Positions 16,468-22,292 of a stretch of DNA of 24,191 nt are shown piece after piece; positions within the stretch are counted from its first letter, which is position 1, and every line of letters begins with the position of its first letter. A program made the position numbers and the translations under genes. A model generated the notes under the pieces. The model made no database searches and had not been told where the DNA came from. It saw only the letters and a list, made by a program, of their open reading frames with translations. Source of the DNA: a virus. The DNA lies in IMG/VR virus record IMGVR_UViG_3300050010_000091, positions 1 to 24,191 of that record. One strand, 5' to 3'.

Positions 16468-16755
16468 TTACCTCTTCAACCATTTCTTCTTCTGAAGTCT
16501 GATATTGAACACCGCCCATCTATAGCAGAACAGTGTGGGATATTTTCCGTTAGCTATCCGCCGATTTTCGCTCCTCAGCAGGAAATCCCTGAATGGAGCC
16601 TTGATGTACCACTGAATCCAGAATCGAAGCATCCGAAACATTGACTTCTTTTCGATCACGAACACGGTTTTGCCGTCTATCACGCGAGGAACTTGCAACT
16701 CGCAAAAGCGCAAGTCCCTGCGATAGAACGGAGTGGATGAAATCAACTGGCGCAT
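16468..16755 (-). CDS. Basic, aromatic-rich small protein, 95 aa, unknown
   Basis: 95 aa from ATG at 16753-16755, separated by 3 nt from the previous stop; the ribosome site is weak (AAGGAAGAAG further upstream). The protein is strongly basic and aromatic: FYRRDLRFCELQVPRV, a long Trp/Phe-rich segment (MLRFWIQWYIKAPFRDFLL, about 42-60) and a Lys-rich end (LQKKKWLKR). The aromatic segment is amphipathic rather than a clean membrane helix. The DNA here is more AT-rich than its neighbours. No family is recognised; the tight spacing on both sides is the best evidence that it is translated. Confidence 0.6.
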   Translation of the reverse strand: MRQLISSTPFYRRDLRFCELQVPRVIDGKTVFVIEKKSMFRMLRFWIQWYIKAPFRDFLLRSENRRIANGKYPTLFCYRWAVFNIRLQKKKWLKR

Positions 16756-16758
16756 CGC

Positions 16759-16923
16759 TCACTTCTTCCTTGCGGCATACAACCCTTTACGTTCCGGTTT
16801 CTTTTCTGGCAACTTCAATCCCTTGCTTGCTTGATCCCATTCTTTGACGCCAGACTCCCCAAGGGCTTTGTGGCCGCTTGGGGAGTTAACCCATCTCAAC
16901 TGAGCTAGGCTCTTGGCTGGCAT
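16759..16923 (-). CDS. Short protein of the MPxKSxAQ type, 54 aa
   Basis: A 54-aa gene that fills the space between the 507-aa gene and the aromatic-rich gene: ATG at 16921-16923 begins 2 nt after the upstream TAA, and its TGA lies 3 nt before the next ATG. The protein starts MPAKSLAQLRWVNSPSGHKA and ends with LPEKKPERKGLYAARKK. The opening MPxKSxAQxRxM/W, followed by an LPE segment, is shared by many very small phage and bacterial proteins of unknown function (DUF3008-like in style). It is Lys-rich and probably soluble. Function unknown; position before portal suggests a packaging or head accessory role at most. Confidence 0.7.
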   Translation of the reverse strand: MPAKSLAQLRWVNSPSGHKALGESGVKEWDQASKGLKLPEKKPERKGLYAARKK

Positions 16924-16925
16924 CG

Positions 16926-18449
16926 TTACTTGAGAACCTCCACCGTCAACTGCCGCAACTGAGACACCGAAGTACCAAGCGTGGTATTAAGATGGGCAAC
17001 CGACAGGTTAAGCTGTTTGGTTAGATCGACGGTTGAAGACACCGTGATAACGCTGTCCTGTGCCACCGAAGAAACCGCGGTTCCGGCCACGTTGTAAGCC
17101 ACAAATCCATGGCATTCCAGCGTGCCGCTCGTGCCCGTTGCCGCTGTCACGAACAGCGCCTCGAAAAGACCGTTGACCGTCAGAACCGATCCTCCGATGG
17201 AAGGCGAGACGACGGTGAACGGCATAATCGAAGTGACTCCAACGATGGACGACAGGATCAATTCGGTCGTAACCGTTCCTCCTGTTCCGTTGGTCGTCAC
17301 ATAATACATTCCCTTGACGCGAATAGTCTTGCCAAGGGTGTTCAGAAACCCAGCCGGAAGGTTCACGCTGCCCAGCGTGCCGGTAGCAGCAGCAGCGATA
17401 GTGCCCAGCGCGGCAAACGGTGGATAGCTGGCCACTGGAGCCGGTACAGTCGAAATCGTACCGCTTGCGTATGCCGTGTTCGCCGCCGGAATCTTGGCAG
17501 TTCCGGTGATGATCGCGGTGATCGTTACGGGGGTTCCGATTGCGAAACTCGGCAGACCATAAGCGCCCAATGTAGCAGCGCTGGCAGCAGTTCCCGTGAT
17601 GGCCGCGTTTCCGACCGGATACAGGATTTCCGAGAGTGAAGCGCCGCCGGCGGCGGTCATGTAAACGCGATAGCCAACCGCTCCTGTCAACGCCGCAGGA
17701 CTGGTGAGCGAAATCGTATTGGTTGAACCAGCCGATACAGCGATTGTCGCCAGTGAGTTGGTATCGGTCGAGATCGAAGTCTCACCGCCGAACGCATCCA
17801 CGTAAGTCAGCGCCAGGCGATAGGTGCCCGAAGCCGGAATGGAGCCGCCAGTGGTTCCGGCGGTCAGCAGGCCATAGGTGGCCGCAGAGGTCGAAACAGC
17901 AGTCGGGGCCGCAAGCTGCGAAACCGACCCGAAAGTGTTGCTCGCCGTAGCGTACAAGCCATTGCGTATATCCGCAATAGTGACGTTCGGAGGAACCACT
18001 ACGGAGGCAATCATGGCGCTCGTTCCGCCAAACATCGCCCACCGCGCGTCCACGAAAACCGTTCCGCCTCCGTACACGTTGTAGCAGTAGTTGATCGCTT
18101 CTTGCAGGCCCACGGTTCCGGAGCGGATTTCATCGCCATTGCCGTGCAGATAGGTGAATGATGTTGCAGTGACGGTCGGGGAGCCATAGATTCCCGGCGT
18201 ACTGTTCGATACGGCGCTGGGCGTTACAGTTTCCGGCTGAGTCAAGCCAACGGTAATCGGCGCGTTGGTATTCAGTGGGTAGTTGACTACCGTTCCGTCT
18301 TGGGTGGTGAAATAGCCGTAAGCGAGCGTGAGCGTTCCGGCTCCAGTTGCGGCTGGACCGTTGATCGCCAGAAGAGGCGCAACGGCTGGATTGATTCCAT
18401 ACGCGAACTCGAAGGCGCTGAATTCTCCTGAAAACCTGCTAAGTGCCAT
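16926..18449 (-). CDS. Beta-rich virion appendage or decoration candidate, 507 aa
   Basis: 507 aa; ATG with AAAGGAG 7 nt upstream, after a 72-nt gap. The sequence is dominated by Ala, Gly, Ser, Thr and Val with few charges, as in fibres and decoration proteins. Residues 1-90 are strand-rich (GTLTLAYGYFTTQDGTVVNY). Residues about 105-165 (HGNGDEIRSGTVGLQEAINYCYNVYGGG, then VVVPPNVTIADI) resemble the turn-rich start of parallel beta-helix fibres. Residues about 205-290 look like an Fn3-type module (GTYRLALTYVDAFGGETSIS; GAVGYRVYMTAAGG). The last 190 residues form further strands and end in a short helix (VDLTKQLNLSVAHLNTTLG; SQLRQLTVEVLK). Location between terminase and portal is unusual for a receptor-binding protein, so a head fibre or capsid decoration is favoured. 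Confidence 0.7.
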   Translation of the reverse strand: MALSRFSGEFSAFEFAYGINPAVAPLLAINGPAATGAGTLTLAYGYFTTQDGTVVNYPLNTNAPITVGLTQPETVTPSAVSNSTPGIYGSPTVTATSFTYLHGNGDEIRSGTVGLQEAINYCYNVYGGGTVFVDARWAMFGGTSAMIASVVVPPNVTIADIRNGLYATASNTFGSVSQLAAPTAVSTSAATYGLLTAGTTGGSIPASGTYRLALTYVDAFGGETSISTDTNSLATIAVSAGSTNTISLTSPAALTGAVGYRVYMTAAGGASLSEILYPVGNAAITGTAASAATLGAYGLPSFAIGTPVTITAIITGTAKIPAANTAYASGTISTVPAPVASYPPFAALGTIAAAATGTLGSVNLPAGFLNTLGKTIRVKGMYYVTTNGTGGTVTTELILSSIVGVTSIMPFTVVSPSIGGSVLTVNGLFEALFVTAATGTSGTLECHGFVAYNVAGTAVSSVAQDSVITVSSTVDLTKQLNLSVAHLNTTLGTSVSQLRQLTVEVLK

Positions 18450-18521
18450 GGTGAGACTCCTTTACCGATGACTCGTTATATGCACTGCAACCGTGCTCTG
18501 GTTCCGAGATCGACCAGCGCC

Positions 18522-19022
18522 TTAACCCTGCATTCCGCCATACTGCGGTTCAGCTTCCGATTCCTCTTCTTCTCCGCCGCCATGCTGATGCTCCGGCTCC
18601 TCAGCCTCTTCCCCAAGGAACTTGTCCAGCGCACCTTTGGCATCCTCTGCGGAATTCGATTCGGCGTGATCGTCGTGCTGTCCATCCTCGCCAATCGAGT
18701 GGCTGTGCGCGCTCATCCCGTCGTGGTGGACGATGTGGTGCTTATCTCCGCCCGTGACCTTGTGACCGATGTGCGCCAGCATGTGAAGATGGTCGGGGTG
18801 CTCCTCGCGTGTTCCGTCCTGGTGCTCGGATGTATGCGTGCCATCCGCATGATGGGTGATGGTGGTCTGGGTTTCCCCGCCATCCCCGTCAACCTTCCCC
18901 TTTTCGGCCTTCTCGGGATCGCGCTTGCCTTTGTCTTCATCGCGCAGGTTCGGCTTCTCGGCCTTGGTGAACTCGCCGCCCATCTTGCCTAAACCGCCCA
19001 TACCTTTCATCTTTTCAGCCAT
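18522..19022 (-). CDS. Histidine-rich acidic protein, 166 aa
   Basis: I choose the ATG at 19020-19022 (GGAAAGG 8 nt upstream, 8-nt overlap with the previous gene) rather than the longer frame to 19082, whose Arg-rich extension has no support. The protein has three parts: a Met/Gly/Lys-rich start (MAEKMKGMGGLGKMGG); a central region, residues 57-119, with 17 His plus many Asp, Glu and Gly (HHADGTHTSEHQDG; DKHHIVHHDG); and a Glu-rich end with HQHGGGEEEESEAE. In all 19 His fall between residues 57 and 147. Metal binding is the obvious possibility; a pH-sensitive virion component is another. Family not recognised. It lies four genes before portal. Confidence 0.75.
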   Translation of the reverse strand: MAEKMKGMGGLGKMGGEFTKAEKPNLRDEDKGKRDPEKAEKGKVDGDGGETQTTITHHADGTHTSEHQDGTREEHPDHLHMLAHIGHKVTGGDKHHIVHHDGMSAHSHSIGEDGQHDDHAESNSAEDAKGALDKFLGEEAEEPEHQHGGGEEEESEAEPQYGGMQG

Positions 19023-19269
19023 TTGCCAGCCTTTCCGCCTGTGTCGGCATCGGTACCGTGATGTTCTGTCGAGCCGCCGCAATACGCAACTGTGCGCCGC
19101 TAAGAGGCTTCCTGTGAGAATCTTGCGCTTCCGGGGCGGGGCGTGTCAATGATTTTAACTGGTGCGCCTTGACTTCCTGCGAAAATGCTCTGATTGCATC
19201 TCGGTCATCCGCTGCCTGTTCTTCCATCGCTTCGATGCCTAACCATGCTCTAAGCCAGCGTCTAATCAC
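19015..19269 (-). CDS. Small basic/helical protein, 84 aa, unknown
   Basis: 84 aa from a GTG (19267-19269) that overlaps the stop of the preceding small gene by 8 nt, with GAGGAGAA about 9 nt upstream. The N-terminus is amphipathic and Trp-rich (MIRRWLRAWLGIEAMEEQAA), followed by a charged helix (DDRDAIRAFSQEVKAHQL) and a loop rich in Pro, Ser and Arg. The N-terminal helix could associate with membranes or with another protein. No family is recognised. It is part of a chain of three overlapping small genes after the large terminase. Confidence 0.65.
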   Translation of the reverse strand: MIRRWLRAWLGIEAMEEQAADDRDAIRAFSQEVKAHQLKSLTRPAPEAQDSHRKPLSGAQLRIAAARQNITVPMPTQAERLANG

Positions 19270-19435
19270 GGTAATCGTTCTCCTCTCGCGGGCCGCGCTT
19301 CACGTTCTTGAGTATCTCACGCTTGCGCCGGGTTGCCTGCTCCTGGGTCTCCATACGAGCCTTAGCGGTTTCCTCGCGCTGCTCGCGCACCCAGGTTTCG
19401 CGCTCGGATAAGGTTGTCCCTGTCACCTCGCCCAT
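19262..19435 (-). CDS. Small charged coiled-coil-like protein, 57 aa
   Basis: The ATG at 19433-19435 is preferred: it has GGGGAGGA ending 6 nt upstream and overlaps the large terminase end by 13 nt. The longer frame to 19534 would bury 112 nt in the terminase gene. The protein (begins MGEVTGTTLSERETWVREQR) is almost entirely Glu, Arg, Lys and Gln, consistent with one long helix (residues about 9-48). It ends NDYRD. No family is recognised. A short helical protein right after the large terminase could be a packaging accessory factor, but nothing in the sequence proves it. Confidence 0.65.
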   Translation of the reverse strand: MGEVTGTTLSERETWVREQREETAKARMETQEQATRRKREILKNVKRGPREENDYRD

Positions 19436-21174
19436 CTCGACTTCCTCCCCTTCGCGCTCTGCTGCGCCTCGTGCTCCATCTTCTTCATCTGGATCGCTTT
19501 GACCGTGTGATCCGCCGCGCCCATCTCCTGCCACTTCTCCTGCATCCGGACCGGCAATGGCGCTTTCTCCTTTGGATTCAGCACGCTCATTAAACCGTAA
19601 CGCATCCGGTCGAGAATGTCATCACTCATTGTCGGCATCTTCAAAACATCCTCCGCCCGGCCCGGATGCTTGTCATCCCGGATCGCCATCGGAACCGCTT
19701 CAATCGTCTCCTGACAGTCGCCAGAGATAAAAAACAGCGGCGTATTCAAAGAGTAACCCCCACCCTCGCGCTCGTAGTCGTCGTCCTCGCGGCTCGGATT
19801 CATGCACCCATCAAGCACATCGCAGGTCTTCTTCATCATGGCGTACATATAGCGCCAGCCGCCAATCCTCGCATTCGTCGCCTGCTCGGGATAGGGGAAT
19901 GTCACCTGCAACTCGCGGTCCTTGTAAGGCACCTTCTCAACCCGCAATAGTTCCCGGCTGATCTCATCGGCTACGCTATGACCCTTGGAGTCCTTCTCCC
20001 AGGCATCCACGCTCAGGAAATAGCGCATCATCGTCTTCGACTCTTCAAGCGTCGTCTGCCGCCGTGCCATGCGGATCAACTCTCCCGGCTCCGTCTCGGC
20101 AAGGTTAAGCTCCCGATACAGCACCACCACATTGACCGCATCGCTTATCTTGACGCCAAACACATCCTCGAACTGCTTTGGGGTTACCTTGCCACTCGTG
20201 AACCAGCCAATAGAAGCATGATGCACGAACCCATCATCGTGAGCCATCCAGCGCGTCCACCATGCCTGAACCAGCCGCTCTTGCTGGTGCGCCGACAGAA
20301 TCAGCTTGCTCTCATCCCACACTCCCGCAAAGTATTGGCCGGCGAATGAGTCGAAGCTGCCAAGCAGATGACCGGCGCGCAGGCTCGGAGGCAGCGTGTC
20401 CAGCTTCCTGCCCTCAGCCGTGCGATTGATGAACAAGTGGAACCGGCAGCACATGAACTCAGGACCATCGCCCGCTGCTCCGCACGGACACTCCTCACCG
20501 CTTCTCAATCCATCCGGCAACGCATAGAAGTCCTTTGCGCTGATCCCAAGCGGCTCAAACCACACATAGTTATCCCAGCCGAACAGGTGCACGAACGCGA
20601 AATCCTGCGCGCGCTCTCGTTCATGGAATCGCTTTTGATGGAATACCCGGCGCAGGAACTCTGTACCGATCCCGCCTGGATTGAAGAACAGGCCCGTTTT
20701 GCAGTCGTTCACCGGCGCGCCTGGCCAGCGGTTTGCGCTCTTGATGATCGTTAGCTCGCGTTCCGTGAACTGCTCCGCCTGGTCAACGAAGATGTCGTAC
20801 CACTCCGGTCCCCAGAACGATTGATCGACCGCCTGCTGATTCTCGGCATACCGGAAGCACAGCCTCGACTTGTTGGGGAGCCTGAACTCCTGATCGGTTG
20901 CGCGCCAGTAAGGCAGCAACTCGGGATATTCGGCGAAATACTTTTGGATGTGGTTTTCGTTCACATCTTTATAGATGCGCCTGAGAATGACTCCCGGCGT
21001 CCCCGGCCGCTGCAACCGCCTGTCCAGCATGATGCGCCTGAGTCCGCCCGACTTGCCGCCAGCTCTCGCTCCACCCCCACCGATCCACGTTGCCGCATCG
21101 GGGCCGGTGCGGTACATCAGCTTACCGATCTCAAGCTGCTTCGGCTGGAGGAGAAGCTCTACTTCCTTTGCCAT
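19423..21174 (-). CDS. terL: Terminase large subunit
   Basis: 583 aa from the ATG at 21172-21174, which overlaps the upstream stop as TAATG; a GTG at 21234 would add 20 residues inside the preceding gene. The protein pumps DNA into the prohead at the portal and cuts concatemers. ATPase domain: Walker A GARAGGKS at 35-42; Walker B region DIFVDQAEQF with D131, Q132 and E134; an NPGG-type coupling segment at about 165-168. Nuclease domain: strand HHASIGWFTSG (about 318-328), YRELNLAETEPGELIRMA, VDAWEKDSKGHSVADEI with D390, and DDILDRMRYGLMSV with D518, D519 and D522. The first nuclease strand has Gly where many relatives have Asp, and the Walker B carries DQAE rather than DEA. A Cys cluster (C229, C231, C242, C243, then H246) forms an insertion between the two domains. 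Confidence 0.92.
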   Translation of the reverse strand: MAKEVELLLQPKQLEIGKLMYRTGPDAATWIGGGGARAGGKSGGLRRIMLDRRLQRPGTPGVILRRIYKDVNENHIQKYFAEYPELLPYWRATDQEFRLPNKSRLCFRYAENQQAVDQSFWGPEWYDIFVDQAEQFTERELTIIKSANRWPGAPVNDCKTGLFFNPGGIGTEFLRRVFHQKRFHERERAQDFAFVHLFGWDNYVWFEPLGISAKDFYALPDGLRSGEECPCGAAGDGPEFMCCRFHLFINRTAEGRKLDTLPPSLRAGHLLGSFDSFAGQYFAGVWDESKLILSAHQQERLVQAWWTRWMAHDDGFVHHASIGWFTSGKVTPKQFEDVFGVKISDAVNVVVLYRELNLAETEPGELIRMARRQTTLEESKTMMRYFLSVDAWEKDSKGHSVADEISRELLRVEKVPYKDRELQVTFPYPEQATNARIGGWRYMYAMMKKTCDVLDGCMNPSREDDDYEREGGGYSLNTPLFFISGDCQETIEAVPMAIRDDKHPGRAEDVLKMPTMSDDILDRMRYGLMSVLNPKEKAPLPVRMQEKWQEMGAADHTVKAIQMKKMEHEAQQSAKGRKSRWAR

Positions 21175-21524
21175 TACCGGCTGAGAATCAAGTTGCCGCT
21201 GCTCGGAGCCGTCGAAAACGTGCAGCGCAACCACACACTAGGCACGATGGGAAAGCCGACGCTGGTATTCGCCGCCGCTGTGATTGCCGAGCCGAGATAC
21301 GTATACGGCTGATAAAGGCTGGGCGTGTCCGAAGGCGCAATCTGCACTGTAGCCGTTTGGTTTGTGGTGTTTGTGAGGATCAGGGCAGTCTGCCCGCCTG
21401 GGTCTGGCCCCATACTGCACTGTTGCGTCGTTGTCACACTGCTGTCAGTTGCCGCGCTGTTTACAAGAGCGATCTCATTGCCGGGATATATTGCTCTCGG
21501 TGTGGCTGCGTTGTAGCTGGGCAT
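21174..21524 (-). CDS. Small beta-rich protein between the terminase subunits, 116 aa
   Basis: 116 aa; ATG at 21522-21524 with AAAGGAG 6 nt upstream, placed inside the last codons of the small terminase, and a 1-nt overlap (TAATG) with terL. The sequence is Thr/Ser/Ala/Pro-rich with alternating strands (NEIALVNSAATDSSVTTTQQ; TALILTNTTNQTATVQIAP; SVWLRCTFSTAPSSGNLILS) and suggests a beta sandwich like those of capsid decoration or other virion surface proteins. It has no HTH or charge pattern expected of a packaging factor. The strong ribosome site implies higher production than terL. Family not recognised. Confidence 0.75.
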   Translation of the reverse strand: MPSYNAATPRAIYPGNEIALVNSAATDSSVTTTQQCSMGPDPGGQTALILTNTTNQTATVQIAPSDTPSLYQPYTYLGSAITAAANTSVGFPIVPSVWLRCTFSTAPSSGNLILSR

Positions 21525-21527
21525 GGC

Positions 21528-21989
21528 TTACTCCTTTGCATCCAATATACTACGCGTCACGAATTGCAGCGGACCACCATCGGGACCGCTGTGCTCCTGC
21601 TGCACGCGATCACCGTACACTTTCGGCAACAGCTTCGCAGCAAGCCATTTCCGCGACTCAATACGCAGTTTGCGATGCTCAAGCATATCGGCGCGCTTGA
21701 TCTCGACTGAGCCATCAGCTTTCTTGGTGGTAATCACGCCTTCTTGTGTGGTATCAGCAATTTGCGTGATCTCATCCGCCATGACCTGAGCTTGATCTGC
21801 CCTGGCGCGCGCATATCTCTTGCAGAGATCGTCATCTTGCTGCAACCAGCGATAGAAAGTGCTTGGATTGATTGGGTTTCCAAGTTCTTCGAGGATTGCT
21901 CCCATTCCGCGCGGCTGTGTGGAAATGGCGTCGCAGATTGCATCTTGAAGCGCGCTCTCTTCCGGAGTCCACTGAATCGCAGATGGCAT
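21528..21989 (-). CDS. terS: Terminase small subunit
   Basis: 153 aa from the ATG at 21987-21989; a TTG at 22013 would add 8 residues and likewise lacks a ribosome site. Residues about 29-55 (GMGAILEELGNPINPSTFYR, then WLQQDDDLCKRYARAR) form the HTH that recognises DNA, with the Phe-Tyr-Arg-Trp helix typical of this family. Residues 60-118 are the helical oligomer-forming region (ADQAQVMADEITQIAD; DMLEHRKLRIESRKWLAAKL), and LLPKVYGDRVQQEHSGPDGG (120-139) is the signature end seen in many small terminases. It forms a ring that selects phage DNA and regulates TerL. The first base of the ATG lies 6 nt after a TACAAT box, so its transcript may be leaderless. Confidence 0.9.
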   Translation of the reverse strand: MPSAIQWTPEESALQDAICDAISTQPRGMGAILEELGNPINPSTFYRWLQQDDDLCKRYARARADQAQVMADEITQIADTTQEGVITTKKADGSVEIKRADMLEHRKLRIESRKWLAAKLLPKVYGDRVQQEHSGPDGGPLQFVTRSILDAKE

Positions 21990-21995
21990 ATTTGC

Positions 21996-22001
21996 ATTGT
22001 A
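21996..22001 (-). promoter_or_regulatory. -10-like box TACAAT upstream of terS
   Basis: TACAAT on the minus strand ends 6 nt before the terS ATG, so transcription would begin at or next to the start codon. CTGACA, a five-of-six match to the -35 consensus, lies 19 bases further upstream (22021-22026). There is no Shine-Dalgarno motif before the ATG, which fits a leaderless start. It could also be chance in an AT-rich spot. Confidence 0.35.
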
Positions 22002-22010
22002 GCGCAGTGT

Positions 22011-22022
22011 CAAGCGTGCTTG
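22011..22022. repeat. Interrupted palindrome CAAGC-GT-GCTTG upstream of terS
   Basis: Twelve bases form a 5-bp inverted repeat around a 2-bp centre, between the stop of the CxxC gene and the TACAAT box. A related short inverted repeat, CACACGCTTGTG, lies at 22059-22070 inside the CxxC gene. Such a site could be an operator for a dimeric repressor, but no regulator in this window is tied to it. Confidence 0.35.
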
Positions 22023-22214
22023 TCAGTTTTGTTCTGGAGCCTTGAATTTCGATGCTATCACACGCTTGTGCATCCGAAGGTGTAGCATCGAATCATTCCT
22101 GACTGAGACGCTTTGCTTGGAAGATCGCTGTTCCGCCTGGTTGCGATGTTCGGCGCAGAATCCTTGCGATTGCACGCGGTAGAGCGCCATCTTTCCGCAG
22201 ATAGCACACTTCAT
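22023..22214 (-). CDS. Small CxxC/CxxH zinc-finger-like protein, 63 aa
   Basis: 63 aa from ATG at 22212-22214. The first 23 residues hold C3, C6, C20 and H23 (MKCAICGKMALYRVQSQGFC, then AEHR), a C-x2-C-x13-C-x2-H arrangement suited to one zinc ion. The rest is basic and Ser/Arg-rich (SSKQSVSVRNDSM; MHKRVIASKFKAPEQN). It may bind nucleic acid, which would suit a small regulator, but this is inference. No Shine-Dalgarno motif is present; TATAAT lies 7 nt upstream of the ATG. It stands alone between a GC-rich hairpin region and the terS promoter candidate. Confidence 0.65.
   Translation of the reverse strand: MKCAICGKMALYRVQSQGFCAEHRNQAEQRSSKQSVSVRNDSMLHLRMHKRVIASKFKAPEQN
22051..22089. repeat. 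Inverted repeat GATGCTA / TAGCATC inside the CxxC gene
   Basis: Perfect 7-bp arms at 22051-22057 and 22083-22089 enclose 25 bases; allowing one bulged T the stem extends to about 10 bp. It lies in the coding end of the CxxC gene, upstream of terS. It may be an RNA structure or chance. Confidence 0.25.
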
Positions 22215-22221
22215 GTCGATG

Positions 22222-22227
22222 ATTATA
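22222..22227 (-). promoter_or_regulatory. Consensus -10 box TATAAT upstream of the CxxC gene
   Basis: TATAAT ends 7 nt before the ATG at 22214, the distance expected when transcription starts on the start codon itself. No good -35 is present in the GC-rich sequence 16-18 bases upstream, and the gene has no Shine-Dalgarno motif. The surrounding GATTATAATC is itself palindromic, so a plus-strand role cannot be excluded. Confidence 0.4.
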
Positions 22228-22231
22228 ATCG

Positions 22232-22270
22232 CGCGGCGGGTGGCGCATGCATCAGGCGCTTCCCGCCGCG
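22232..22270 (-). terminator. GC-rich stem-loop after the Ig-like gene, terminator candidate
   Basis: Perfect 9-bp arms CGCGGCGGG and CCCGCCGCG (22232-22240 and 22262-22270) enclose 21 bases that can pair further. On the minus strand it follows the stop of the Ig-like gene and is followed by CGATTATAATC rather than a long T-run, so termination may be weak or factor-assisted. It separates that gene from the CxxC gene. Confidence 0.4.
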
Positions 22271-22272
22271 TG

Positions 22273-22287
22273 TCCCCGGTTAGGGGA
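22273..22287 (-). other. Second short stem-loop directly after the Ig-like gene
   Basis: TCCCC-GGTTA-GGGGA forms a perfect 5-bp stem with a 5-base loop, 5 bases beyond the Ig-like gene's stop. It is stacked next to the larger GC-rich hairpin; together they would form a stable 3' end or an RNA processing site. Confidence 0.4.
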
Positions 22288-22292
22288 TGTGG

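Noticed and set aside
19436-19534. N-terminal extension of the 57-aa gene after terL
   Set aside because: It would overlap terL by 112 nt; the internal ATG has a GGGGAGGA site at good distance.
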